From the NCBI GenBank assembly GCA_019188255.1, contig JAETXT010000011.1:1860001-1924000 (forward strand): a DNA stretch of 64,000 nucleotides. Reading direction: 5' to 3'. The notes under the pieces were generated by a model. The model saw only the letters and a list, made by a program, of their open reading frames with translations, ran no database searches and was not told the origin of the DNA. The translations under genes and the position numbers were made by a program. Each line of letters opens with the position of its first letter. The stretch's first letter is position 1. The DNA is from Verticillium longisporum. Its lineage: Eukaryota > Ascomycota > Sordariomycetes > Glomerellales > Plectosphaerellaceae. Shown piece by piece: positions 47,896 through 58,896 of this stretch.

Positions 47896-48109
47896 TATTA
47901 AGGAGTTTTATATAATAAGTAAAGGGGTTAATTATTAATCTCTTAAAGGTCTTTAGGAAGATAGAATAATCGATGCCCTTCTCTAAATCTTAGTCTATTA
48001 ACCTTTCTTATAATTATTCCTTTACTATGCTCGGTCCTCTCTTCTTAATTCCTACGATTAAATAATAGGCGATCCCCTATCGGTCTTATACCTCCCTCAA
48101 GTCCTAATA
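47896..48109 (-). repeat. Gypsy element LTR (right, 5' LTR)
   Basis: 214 bp, RIP-mutated copy of 31838-32051. Its right edge is the sharp boundary with the peptidase-like pseudogene. Confidence 0.88.
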
Positions 48110-49411
48110 CTTTACTAGCATTCTAGTGAGGTCCGTTGTTTCTACGAGTAGTCGAAAGTTTTCAGTAGTTCTTCCAGCCTGAGTAATAGTTAGAGATCTC
48201 TTCTCCTCTCTATAACTAATAAAATAAAGACTAAATTTTAATCCCGGGCACTTATTATAGCCCGCAAAGCCTCCGATATCCTATAAGCTGCCCCCTTGAT
48301 GCGCGTATGATAGCTTTAGTCTCTAGTCAGCCCTTGATCCGCAGCCATGACTCGTAGGAAGGTCTCACCTTATATATTATAACTTTATTAAATAGCTGGA
48401 ACAGGTCGACGGGAGTGTAATTGACCCAGGCCGCTAGCCTGTCTAGCTTGAGGTTCACGATCATCGTCGCTATCTTACTAGGAGTATACTTGCCGTGGAA
48501 CTTAGCGGTTTGCTTCATGGCATAGTCGAGAAACCAAGGGCAAATCTGTAGAGTGTCCGGCTCTTCTGGATCGCCCGGCTGAATTGTCCACGCAAGCGCA
48601 TGGGTGCAGTCGAACTTGGCCTGGAGAAAGTCCTTGGTCACTGGCAGGTGGCGTCAAGCCTCGTCAGCGAAATGATCCTTCTGACAGCGAATCCTAGGAC
48701 TTGAGATGGGGTTTTCTTGATGTTCTTACCCGGGTCGAACAATATTTTGCTGCCATCTTCACGAGCTCGTCCCTCACGCAGGCGGTCGTGCGTGCAAAAG
48801 ACTCGCTTCAAAGCATTGTCAATACTATTCAAGTAACTTAATGCACATTGAGATGTAACGAGACGAGAGACTTACAACATCGGCAGACGCCCTGTCTCCT
48901 CCGTGGGCTCCGCCTTCGACCGGCAACGCATCTCGCATAATGCCTGCCAAGTTGCCTTTGAAATCGTAAGTCAGTGTTTAAACTCTTTGCCGATGAAATG
49001 TTGAGCCGGGACTGTTGGTGCACGCGTCATACTCTTCACGCTCGTTCGCATCATATCCAGGCCAACAGTTCCATGTAACCACTGGAACAGCTGAGTCCCG
49101 TCGGCGTTGAAGTTTTCGTTGGTGTAGTCTTCTGCCATACTCGCAAGCCGGTATGCGGATGCGAAAGCATCGTTAAGAAAGTTGCGTTGCTCTCCCACAC
49201 CTGGCCGTGTTAGTATGAACGAAATTAAAAGGGCAAGGAGAGTTCGACCGCTCACTATCATTCCATTAGACATGCGCACACAATCGGAGGATTCTTCAGC
49301 TTACCAGTCGTCTTGTAGAGCATATCCCGCATGACAGAGCCGGATGAAAAGAAGCGTGAAGATAAGCAGTCTAGCCGTGGGCCTCAGCTGGAGGAATGCA
49401 AGTGGATTCAT
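48110..49411 (-). pseudogene. secreted metallopeptidase-like gene, truncated and RIP-mutated at its 3' end
   Basis: ATG 49409-49411 opens a signal peptide (MNPLAFLQLRPTARLLIF...HAGYA). Exon fragments then follow on the minus strand: LNDAFASAYRLASMAEDY, SIDNALKRVFCTHDRLREGR, and the longest (48327-48641), VTKDFLQAKFDCTHALAW...LQICPWFLDYAMKQ...LDRLAAWVNYTPVDLFQLFNKV. This pattern resembles a fungal secreted zincin family in which an HExTH site follows that last block. Here the codons read ATA-TAT-AAG where ATG-CAT-GAG is expected, and downstream words (YSGWKNY-stop-KLSTTRRNN) carry stops. Phase between some exons is inconsistent. The gene ends at the Gypsy LTR. The family call is tentative; that the gene is dead is well supported. 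Confidence 0.6.
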
Positions 49412-50399
49412 GACTCGGGCTCAAGGGTAATGAGAATCGTTGCTATACCTTGACCGCAAATGCAAGATTGAATTTATCTGGGGTATGGAATATCTTAAAT
49501 AAAACTGGAAATCCCTGTCTAGAAGCATTGAGTCCTCCTGAACTTGCTTCCGTATTTCTTGCCCAGTGCGAATGAATAACGCAGCCTACACATCATCCGC
49601 AGGTCTCTGCAAAGCCATTCGCCCTCGAGAATTTTTAGAACTGACCAAGAAGCCGGCCTGCAGCTGCAAACTATCCTTCATGGAATCTCACCTGATGTGT
49701 TCTACTTGGCGAACCTGGGGGCCAACCTTGCCTGGCCAGCGGGAGAGTGAGATCCAAACTAGGTGCCAGGTGCATACTTCATGTTGTCAATCACTTCCGA
49801 TAGAACAAGACATCTTCAAACCCCTTTCAAACATCATGATGATGAAATCCAAGGATAGGGGTCACATTTACCTACTTGGCGTTGATGAAATAGAAGCATG
49901 GATGGCGTACGCCTGGGGGCAGTTAGGGGCGGTTGGAGCTTCAGCATCGGGTCGCTTGGGGACATTTGGGGGCTCCTGCAAGAGGGGCGCCGTCTGCTGG
50001 TTATGAGTGTAGCCAGTACGACTGGCGTTCAACCTCATTCAAAAAAATATCCAAAGGGCTCTACTGCAAACCCGATACCTTGGACCCCAGGTACCAGTCA
50101 GACCCCAGGTAATAGTAACAGTCGGACCCCAGGTAATAGTAACAGTCGGACCCCAGGGTAGGGTCGGACCCGCCCCTTCTTGGCACACGTGTGTGCCAGT
50201 GCTATCTCAAGCCAACGTCAGAACGGCACGGTAGCTGTGTGATTCGATAACGAGTCATTTCATTTCTTGTATTCGTTCTCGATTCCAATACAACTATAAG
50301 TGAAGATGGCAGTCTTGAGCTTGGTTCCATCTCCATTGAGATTTGTACCAGCAACTTTATGCACCAGTAGCCTCTTCCTTCAGTCTACCCACGGGCATC
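49412..50399. other. intergenic, about 1 kb
   Basis: Divergent space between the peptidase-like pseudogene and the secreted protein gene. Apart from the tandem repeat near 50.1 kb I see nothing reliable. Confidence 0.45.
50082..50166 (+). repeat. 24-bp tandem repeat
   Basis: Units of the form GGACCCCAGGTAATAGTAAC plus AGTC: two full copies and degenerate partial copies on either side. It lies about 235 bp before the start of the secreted-protein gene. Confidence 0.85.
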
Positions 50400-52587
50400 A
50401 TGAGACATCGAATCTGCCTTGTCCTTACGGCCCTATTGAGTGTGGCATATTCTCAGCAGCCCCGAATCACAGCTGCCCCGGAGCAACTTGCCAAACGCCA
50501 GGGGAACGTGATTGAGTTACACCAAGACTATGCCGCCCCTATCGGTGTGGACACCAATTATCTCACGGTGGAGGGCACTACCACTAAGGTGAGGCCAATC
50601 TTAGCCTCAATGGCCTCGAGCCACGAAGTCTTCAGGATGCCGTCAAAGTACGAAAAGAAATTGACAAGAACAACATCACAGTGGATAGGCGTGTATTTGG
50701 ATTATCTGACGGAGGTGACACGAACGACCACCATCAACAATGTGGAGACAACAACTGTGGTAAAGCCCCAGCTTGCCGTCGCTACTGCCACCAAGGCTTC
50801 GGAAGGAATCAAAGCCGGTGATGTCACTGTTCTGCTGTCCGACTCTGTTCAGAATGAACTGGACGTCATTATCAAGGAAGCTGCTGCGTCCTGCGGTGCT
50901 CCGTCCAGGCTAAGAAAACGCGATGGTAAGCCACGACTCTCCGGCACAGTCAGCAGGATGAGGTGTGCTAACGCCACTCTCTCTACCAGGTATGAGTTGT
51001 ATGATCAATGCTATGCAAGGAGCCGCCCAGAATGACGAAGCTCTGGGACTCGTGAACCCGGCGGAATGGGAAGGATTCGTCCTGGAGCTTGCAGACAGTG
51101 CACCTGAGATCCTCGGAGCCGCAGTCCAAGTCCTCAAGACCCAGGCCCAGAAGAACAAGTTTGCGATCATGGTTGCTGCTGCGGGCGCTGCTGGAGCCTG
51201 GGCGGTTAGTGAAGGTCTCGAGCCCCTTGTCGAGGTGGCTCACAAGTTCGTCTTTGGCGATGGTCTCTTTGGTAATGCAAAGGACGATTCGGCCAAGGAT
51301 GGGGATAATGGTGATCCCATAACTACGAAGGCGGCGACAAGCACGACTACAGGTTTCTCGTGTGGGCCTTCGGGTACAGTGGACGAAAACTCGGTACGTA
51401 TCGTCCCTAGCAGTGTTCGAAGAACCGACCCCGTCGCTCACAAGTTCGAAGCCCGCCTGCGATGACGCCGATTGTAAGGGAAAAGACAAGTTTTGCCAGG
51501 CCGACGTGAGTATTACTCTCTGGAGCAGAAACCGCGCCTTCCAGCTCATGTCTGACTTCCCGGGTAGGGTGAAAATAAAGGATGCCCATGTGTTTACTGG
51601 ACCAAAAGTATGATCGAGGGGCTATTCGACAAAAAGTGGTCCGACGAACAACAAAAGATCTTGCAGGAACTTGAAGCCGGGCTGCCAAACGTGATTCCTC
51701 CTCAGTGTTTCCGCAACACCTACGGCGACGGGTTTGATGGAAAGCCGAAGGCAGAGCCGTCTGCGTTCTGTCATTGCTCAAGCGCTGGTGCCGAAGGGGG
51801 CATGACCAGAGGGAACTTTCCCACCTTGAAAGGAGAGGGCGACATGGCCTGCACATACTCGAAGATGCCTTCCCAAACAATCAGCATCACCAAGAGACCA
51901 AAGCAGACGGCAGTCACATCCTGCAGACTAGAGTCAAGGTGAGAGGAGCCCCAACCGCAGCAGTATTGCTGACTACTGGGCCATTGCGACTGATGTACTG
52001 AACCTTACGGTAGTCAAAGCTCGGGGCCGTATTGTACATGCAACGATGACAAAATTCACGGAGAGATCGTGACGACGTACCTCGGCAAGGAGACAACGGT
52101 TTGTCCTGATGCAACGGCTACCATGACTGGCATCCAAGACGGCACACCCACAGTGGAGCCCTCTTGTTATCCAACCCATGGCCCCGAGCATTCGAATCCC
52201 GAACTGGATGAACTGATTAAGATCTGCAACGCAGGCAAGTCAGAATTTGCTGCTGTCTGTCGTAGCAATGCCAGTCGGAACATTGAGGTTCGCTGTCCCG
52301 GGCGTAGAGGTCCGTGGGAGCCCGTCAGCAACGATAGATACCATGCTTGGTTCAAGTTTGCAGACGAGGCTCCAGAGGACTGCAGGTATCTTTTCGGAGA
52401 CAACGGTGCAAAGAACGATGATGCCGTGGGTGCTCGGGTCGATGCCCTTTGCATCCCAGCATTCGAGGCTATCAAGAAGAAGTGCTCGTGGAATGGGGGT
52501 GAGGTCAAGAACCAGTGCGGCACCTTTGTGTATCAGTCTTGCCCTCTGTCGAGATGGTGTGAGCCGGGGCACCCCCAAGGCAGTTGA
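50400..52587 (+). CDS. large secreted Cys-rich protein of unknown family
   Basis: Five exons fit by splice sites and phase: 50400-50925, 50990-51352, 51414-51505, 51568-51938 and 52014-52587, giving 641 aa. The ATG opens a signal peptide (MRHRICLVLTALLSVAYSQQ) followed by QLAKRQ, a possible Kex2-type site. The N-terminal third is Thr-rich (TEVTRTTTINNVETTTVV). A second Lys-Arg site (RLRKRD) precedes a helical part with a hydrophobic stretch (FAIMVAAAGAAGAWAV). The C-terminal half is Cys-rich (CKGKDKFC, GCPCVYW, FCHCSS, YCTCNDD, CSWNGG). I do not recognise a domain. The exon 2/3 junction is the least certain (GTTTCT donor); an alternative donor GTACGT at 51394 breaks the phase. It appears intact although neighbours on both sides are broken. 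Confidence 0.75.
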
Positions 52588-53302
52588 TGTATGATCTGAT
52601 TTTTCTTAAGCTAGGGCACTGAATGGGGGACGCCTAGTTGAACAGGTCGACAATTCATAAGTTCATCAAGGCGATGCCCAGAAGGTTGAGACAAGACAAG
52701 AGGGGAAGGTATCGTCAAACCGCAGCAGGAATTACTATCACGGTATGGATGTCAATGCTGCATATTTTCCTCCTTGACCGGCACAAGCGAATCGCAAACG
52801 AGAGTTCCTCATGTACAAGACATGTGATGGGCTGACACTGTACCGAAGACTTGTTCTGTTGAAGGTTTTGACGCCATGACTTTCCTACCTGAACACCCAC
52901 TCCTAATAACAGCACACAGGCCCTTGAGGAAGGAATGAATCTAGCCTCCTCTGGGCAGACATGTTTCTGCAAGGAGTCTTTTGTCCGGCGGTGCTACGGG
53001 CCTTTCAGCTCAATGCTTCACCGCCCTGGTGAAAAACGTGTGGCAGCCAACTGGGTAGCTTCGGGACGCTACCTTGTCGCCCGCTGCATCAACCACAATA
53101 CGGTCGTTGGTCATCCGATGCTCGTCCTGTGTCCCTTGCACCATGATCGAAACACACGAGCTCCATCGCATGTTCGTTTCTGAGCCTCCTCATAATGCCG
53201 ACTCACTTGTTTCACTGTCGACTGCCGTAAAGTCACAAAACTCGCACAATAGAGCCATTCACATTGTCCGTAGCAGCCCGAACAGCTTGAACACGACTGA
53301 TA
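52588..53302. other. intergenic, 715 bp
   Basis: Between the secreted-protein gene and the split Zn2Cys6 gene. No gene recognised. Confidence 0.45.
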
Positions 53303-54692
53303 ATGAACAGTAACTTTCGCAGTATCTTGCCCCATGCTAATTCGCAATCATCTGGCTCGTCAGGTCCACCGCTGCCACAACCTTACCGGCCCACCGGCCG
53401 CACACCCCGCCAGCTGACGCTCGTAGCTTGCGCACGATGCCGCCGCGGTAAGTCGAAGTGCGACGGCGATCGCCCGGTTTGCGGCAGCTGCAGGCGGAAG
53501 AAGACGGCCTGCGTCTACGATGTCGCCGAGACGAACACCACCCGAGCTATGGCTGCGAGGCAGCAGCAAGCAAACCAACGACTTGAAAACGAACAACTGC
53601 ACGAGCTTTTTGGCATTCTGCGCACATTGCCCCACGCTGACGCTCACGCCGCCCTAGACCAGTTACGCACAGCCGACAATGCCCTGTCAGCCCTGCGGTC
53701 CTTGAAAGGTTCCCAATTGATGATCCACAGGCTCGATGAGTTCCCGGACCCCCATGCGGGCAATCTGAGGCTCGAGGCTATCGATAGAGGTGCCCTCGTC
53801 GACAGCCCCTTCAAGCTCGAGGCACGTCCCTGGACCACCGTCGCTGGGAGCGGAATCGTTTCGGAGTTGATATCCTCCTTTTTCACATGGGACGCGTCTT
53901 TCTTCTACCCTTTTGTATGTGAGGCTTTCATCGATGATATGAGAAACAGCAAAGACCCCCGAGAATCAAAGTACTGTTCTCCCTTTTTGGTGAATGCAAT
54001 GTGCGCGCTTCGATGCGTAGGTCCCCGTTGAGGGCTTGCAGGTACAAGCACGGGTGATCTTCATAGGTTGACAATACAATCCAGTACACGTCTCGGCGCG
54101 TTAAGTCTTTCGATGGCGTAAGCGGACGCAAACTCGGCGCCCAATTCCTCGATGAAGCAAACAAGTGGCTTGAAATCGAGGGCCAGCGGTCGACGTTGCT
54201 TACCGCTCAAGGGTTGGCTCTTCTGTTCACGTTGTACGCTTATCGCGGACTGGACAGGGCCGGCATGGTATGACCAGATTCTTTTTCAGTGATGCTCTTG
54301 GTTTCAATCAATGCCGAAGCTGCCCCTATTTCCTTGCGAATCTTGTCACCCACAGACCTCTTTTATTCTTAGATGTACCGCTTTGCTGCCACTGAGATGT
54401 TCCACCGTTTGGACCTCGAAGATCGGTTCGAAGCCGTAAGCGACGACCACTAGGGGAAGCGCGAGAGGGCCATCATCTCAACAGCACTTTAGGGGTTCTT
54501 TTGCTACGAAAGGTCAGAGTCTCGGCATCTTCACAGCTATTAGGGGAGAAATATGAGCTAATCTGAGCAGCATCGTTTCGTATATTTATATAGAACTCTC
54601 ACTCATACAGCCGCGCGCGGATACCCTGCGTTTTCGAATTCGAGGAGCTTATAGAGCAATCTAGTAATAAAATCAACCTATACGGTAATCCG
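53303..54692 (+). pseudogene. Zn(II)2Cys6 transcription factor, 5' part, split by hAT insertion
   Basis: ATG 53303. The zinc cluster is CARCRRGKSKC...CGSCRRKKTAC (C-x2-C-x6-C-x6-C-x2-C-x6-C). The fungal regulatory domain starts at FFTWDASFFYPFVCEAFIDD...YCSPFLVNAMCALRC. After an intron the text continues SRRVKSFDGVSGRKLGAQFL...LYAYRGLDRAGM, then MYRFAATEMFHRLDLEDRFE. Two stops follow in frame, TAG 54451-54453 and TAG 54490-54492; the second lies in AL-stop-GFFCYE, where Trp is expected (TGG to TAG). Beyond about 54.58 kb the reading also needs a one-base shift. The gene is broken by the transposon at 54693 and resumes after it. Confidence 0.85.
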
Positions 54693-54897
54693 CAGTAATG
54701 CACCCCGATCAAATATAATAAATTAAATCATTAAATAGCTAAATAAATAGACCGATTTCCTATAATTAAATAATTAAATCTATAGTATTTCGATATTTAG
54801 ATATTTAGTAAGCGTTTAAATATATATTTAGGCCTAGAATATAGCTATTCCGAGCCCTAGGACCAATAAAAAGGCCTATCCGATTAATTAAAAAGTC

Positions 54898-54934
54898 GTA
54901 CTATTAATAAAAGGGAGTCTCTTATTAATAGTAC
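54898..54934. repeat. perfect 13-bp hairpin inside the hAT element
   Basis: gtactattaataa (54898-54910) and its exact reverse complement (54922-54934) around an 11-nt loop. A perfect palindrome in RIPed DNA is unusual because both arms should drift. Confidence 0.7.
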
Positions 54935-54940
54935 GATAAT

Positions 54941-55013
54941 ACTAATAGTAGGATTCGAACCTATAGCCTCTAATAGGGTACTAGAGATCCTAACTAATTA
55001 AGCTACTAGCTTC
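54941..55013 (-). repeat. tRNA-like (SINE-type) remnant
   Basis: The minus strand reads an A-box-like TAGCTTAATTAGTTAGG and a B-box GGTTCGAATCC with a five-base T-stem (one C·A mismatch), plus a possible anticodon stem (TCTAG/TTAGA). The acceptor stem does not pair well, so this is a mutated tRNA or tRNA-derived SINE end, not a functional gene. Confidence 0.4.
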
Positions 55014-57799
55014 TATTAATATCTATAAAGAAGACTCTATTTATATTATCTAATATATTTATACCTATATATATAGGGCATTAGAACCTAGGGTAATTCC
55101 CCTAAAATCGTAATTCTATTAATATAGTAATTCTATTAATATAGCCTATCTATAATATTATTACGATAGCTCCTATGCCCTTAGGGCTATTCCTATATTA
55201 TTATCGTTATCGATATATCTTTTATTATCTTTAGAATTTACCCCTTTATTTCTATTTATATTTAATTCTCTAAATTAAACTACTCCGATCCCGACCTCTT
55301 TATAGCTACTTAATATAGCCGCTATTTTACCCTCGATATTCTTATTATAAAGAAGGGCTCTAGAGGCTATATAAGCTAGATTAAGGATTATAGGATCTTT
55401 ATAATAGAGCTCTTTAATAAAAGGAATACTTTTAATAAGAGCTTCTAGATCTATAATCTCTATAATAAGAGATAAGATCTAATATTATTTAAAGCCTTTA
55501 TAATAACTTCTTTAAGCTTCTATTTAAGGAAGAGATATAGGATATTCGAGGGATCCTTAATAGAGGATATCTCTTAGAATTCTTTAGATATTTCTCTTCT
55601 ACTTTATTTATAACGTCCTATTACTCTATTAAAGGCTCGAATAGAAGGGCTAGAAGAGCTCGCCCTTAATTTTATTATTAATATAAATTAGCTATTTAAC
55701 GTTTTTAATAATCTATTCCTACGTTATTTACTATTAAGTTTAAATCCGAATATATATAATAACCTCTTCTAGAATCGAAGGAGTCTATATATAAGATTTA
55801 ATCGAGTTTTTATATAGAAGAAGAAGTAGATATAAACGGAATTTTAAGCTTCCTTAATAGATATTTATCTCTTTTACGATTATTAGACCTCTTTAAATTA
55901 CTTTAGGATATTTATAATATCTATATACTATATTAATAGCTAAAGGTAATAATAATAATATCTCTTAATATTTTATAAATAGCTAAATATTTATATAAAT
56001 ACTTTTATAGTTAATATTATTATAAATATTATTAGGAATTAAGATATCGTTAATCTTATTAATATTCTAATCTCTAATAATACTTTAATAAATAATATTT
56101 ATATTTATAAGCTCTTATATATTCTTTATCCTAAACTATATAAAGAAGATATTATTAAATATTAATTATAATATTATAATTATATATTTAACTTTATTAG
56201 CTATATATTCCTCTATAGCGAGGATAATAAAACGTTTAAATAGAAATCTTAATTTCTTAAAGATAGCGAAAATCCTAATAATATCCTATACCTCTAATAG
56301 AAGAAGGGCTTAATAGGAAAGCTTTATAATATTATTAAATAAATAAAATCCTCTCTATAATAGAATAAGTACTTCTAATATATTATAATAAAGGAAGCTT
56401 AAAATTAAGAGTTCCTCCTCTATTAATAAATAATAATAAAGCTTTAATTATTATTAAATAATAAAATTTAATAGAATTTAATATATTTAATATTTAATTA
56501 AACTTTAAAGAAGAAAGGCGATATTTAAGGCTTCTTAATTAGAAATATATATAAAGTCGACCTTTATAAATAAATTCTTATTAAAGATTACTTCCTCTTT
56601 AAAGATTAATACCTTTTAATAGAGCTTTATATTACCTTCGAGCCCCTCTATCGATAAATAATACGAATATAAGGATAGAATAAAGATAGGAGCTATAATA
56701 CCCTTTAAGAAGTTCTTATTAGAATAGAATATATCCTAGAGAGGATAGAGGAATAGAAAGCGTTTTTTAATAATCCGAATAATAATAGCTAATAATAGGA
56801 AAAGTAAGCCTTTTTAAATATTCGTAAACGAATATAGTATTAATAAAATAAACGATTTATATTACTTCTAATTAATTAAGTACTTCTAGAATATATCTAT
56901 AATAAATATATAAATATATTATAATACTTCGAGGCCTTTATTAAAGATTTATATTATTATTTCTATCTATTTATTATTAATATATAATAGAAGTTAAATT
57001 AATATTATATAAAGCTTAAGGAGTCCCCTCTCTATATAGCTATTATAATCCTCTACTTTAGCCTTAAGTATTAATAGCTTTAAATATAGTAATTAAGCTT
57101 AGAATAGCTTATATAGCTTTATTATATATAATAAAGCCTTTATTAATAGTAAAAGCGCTAATATTACTCTCCTTCTATATCCTCCTCGAATCTTTAAAGA
57201 GATTATAGCTAAAGCGGCTTTAAATAGCTATAGGACCTTTAGCCTATAATGCCCTTAATAAGCTTCGACGACTAGGTATAGAATAGGTATTAGAGAGTTC
57301 TAGTATTTAACTCTAAGCTTAATAAATATCTTAGCCTTAATCTCTTATAGGACTTTATTATTAAGGACCCTATTACTTAGTAATTAGGCCGCTAAGAGGT
57401 ATATCTTATTATTAATAAGTTCGCCCTTAATATCTTAGCGATATTTACGATATCGGTAGACTATAAAAGGGCATTTAGCCTCTCGAAGCTAACTCTAACG
57501 TTATAGAGGTTAGGAATAGCTTTAGATATATTAGAAGAGCTTTAGTATTTTAATAATTAGCTTTATCGAGGAGCAATTTAGCTAGGAGGGTTATATTAAG
57601 GCTCGATAGCGGCGAATCGTCTTAATATTACGGAATCTAGGTCTTAAGTAAGCTAATAATTATCGTAATAGCTTCATTATTAACTAAATAAATTAGATAT
57701 TTATAAATAGGACTAAATAATTAAATCCATTGAATTTAGCGGACTAAATAACTAAATCTGATACCTATATTTAACTTATTTAGTCGGGGTGCAGCACTA

Positions 57800-58655
57800 G
57801 TAATCTATACGTAGCCGATGGCCAGTTGCCCCCGTTCATACGCAATATCCTTCACAATATATGTCAGTTGTCTCTGCTGCTCTATGAGGCCATGTCTTGG
57901 AATAGCGGTGGATCCTAAAAGGCCGACTCGGAACTAGATCTCGCGACTCGAAGACAGCTTCATCGCAAAGTAACACAGTGGAGAGTTGCATTGCCAGAGC
58001 ACTTGCGGGAAGACATCAACTTTACCCCACAAACCTGTTTCTTGCGGTGAGTCATCGTTGAAAAGAGCCAAATTGACTTAACATGAACTGATATATAGGC
58101 TCACTCAGCGTATATATGGATGAGGTTCTCGTCAGCATCCTGCGACCACTCGATCCGACCGTGTCTTTTTTGGACGATTTGACTGTCAAAGATATCTGCC
58201 TCGGCCTCGCCTACACAGACACGTCATACATAATGCGATACATCAAGGAGGTCACGCTCCGTGATTACTCTTGTGTTGTCTTGTGCGGACTATACAACGC
58301 GCTCTTCACGATGGCCCCTTACCTCGGAGATCATGCGATCCACCAGCTGTTTGCTGAGACCTCGTATCTCATGCGGCAAACCGCGCGTGACTTTCCCATG
58401 GCTTCATTTATCCCGCAGGCTATCGAGGCTTTCGCCTGGACGGCCAATCTGCCGCTTCCCATTGCTGCAGCGCCGTATTTTGAAGACCTCGGCATGACCA
58501 AGCAAGAATTACAGGATCTTCCTCTGGGCTTTGCGCTGCCGAAGACGAATGAGATTCGAGACATTTTCATGAGAGAAGGGCAAGAGCTTTCCGGGGTCGC
58601 CGTAGATATGGGAAAGCTGCTTTCAAGGTGGTGCGCTTTGTCTCTTGACGAGTGA
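57800..58655 (+). pseudogene. Zn(II)2Cys6 transcription factor, 3' part after hAT insertion
   Basis: Continues the split gene: NLYVADGQLPPFIRNILHNI...LLLYEAMSWNSGGS-stop-KADSELDLATRRQLHRKV...HLREDINFTPQTCFLR. After an intron of about 60 bp ending in CTCAG it continues VYMDEVLVSILRPLDPTVSF through FTMAPYLGDHAIHQLF to the stop at 58655. The TAA at 57916-57918 stands where CAA is likely, a CpA to TpA change, 117 bp from the transposon end. From 58116 on the frame is intact. With the 5' part, a regulator of roughly 600-650 aa was present before insertion. Confidence 0.85.
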
Positions 58656-58896
58656 TTGGACCAAGCATTTCACAGTGGTATACGACGCAGCATCCTGTGC
58701 AATTAGTACTCAGCATTTTGATTTGGTCGACAATTCTGCTCAAAGCCAAGGACTGAGGTGGAGGGTGGTTGCACCTGTGCTTTTGAAGAAGCAGAGGAAC
58801 GAGCATCATTTAGATCGTATTCTCATTACCTTAGTCAATCAGGCGATCCTGCAATAACGCGATACCACTTCACCTCGTTGAGGTGGCGGTTTCGTA

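Larger units (their letters stand above)
31838..48109 (-). mobile_element. RIP-degraded Ty3/Gypsy LTR retrotransposon, interrupted by two other elements
   Basis: Two 214-bp direct repeats at the ends are LTRs: the left starts TGTCAAGG, the right TATTAAGG (RIP form), and both end AAGTCCTAATA. Removing the nested pogo and Copia elements leaves about 6.9 kb, a normal Gypsy length. The minus strand still spells reverse transcriptase: FRIKYSYFKYF at about 38.1 kb leading to YIDDILIY at 37956-37979, and integrase near 36.2-36.4 kb (YLRVF...LLPIAEFIYN...EALIGYNPAG). Stops fill every frame, and C-to-T/G-to-A decay has driven the sequence very AT-rich. I find no target-site duplication at the outer ends (gatat against cttta). 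Confidence 0.88.
54693..57799 (+). mobile_element. RIP-degraded autonomous hAT transposon
   Basis: 3107 bp. Ends: left CAGTAATGCACCCCGATCAA, right (reverse complement) TAGTGCTGCACCCCGACTAA. Flanking 8-mers gtaatccg (54685-54692) and gtaatcta (57800-57807) form a target duplication that differs only by C-to-T and G-to-A at a CpG. The plus strand at 57418-57572 still spells the hAT C-terminal dimerisation domain (KFALNILAIFTISVDYKRAF then SLSKLTLTL), with TAG codons nearby. All frames are closed. It inserted into the Zn2Cys6 gene. Confidence 0.92.

Noticed and set aside
31838..48109. Starship-type giant mobile element
   Set aside because: No tyrosine-recombinase captain gene or cargo is visible; LTR pairs explain the block fully.
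49566..50161. 146-codon frame leading into the tandem repeat
   Set aside because: No signal peptide or domain; composition unlike neighbouring exons.
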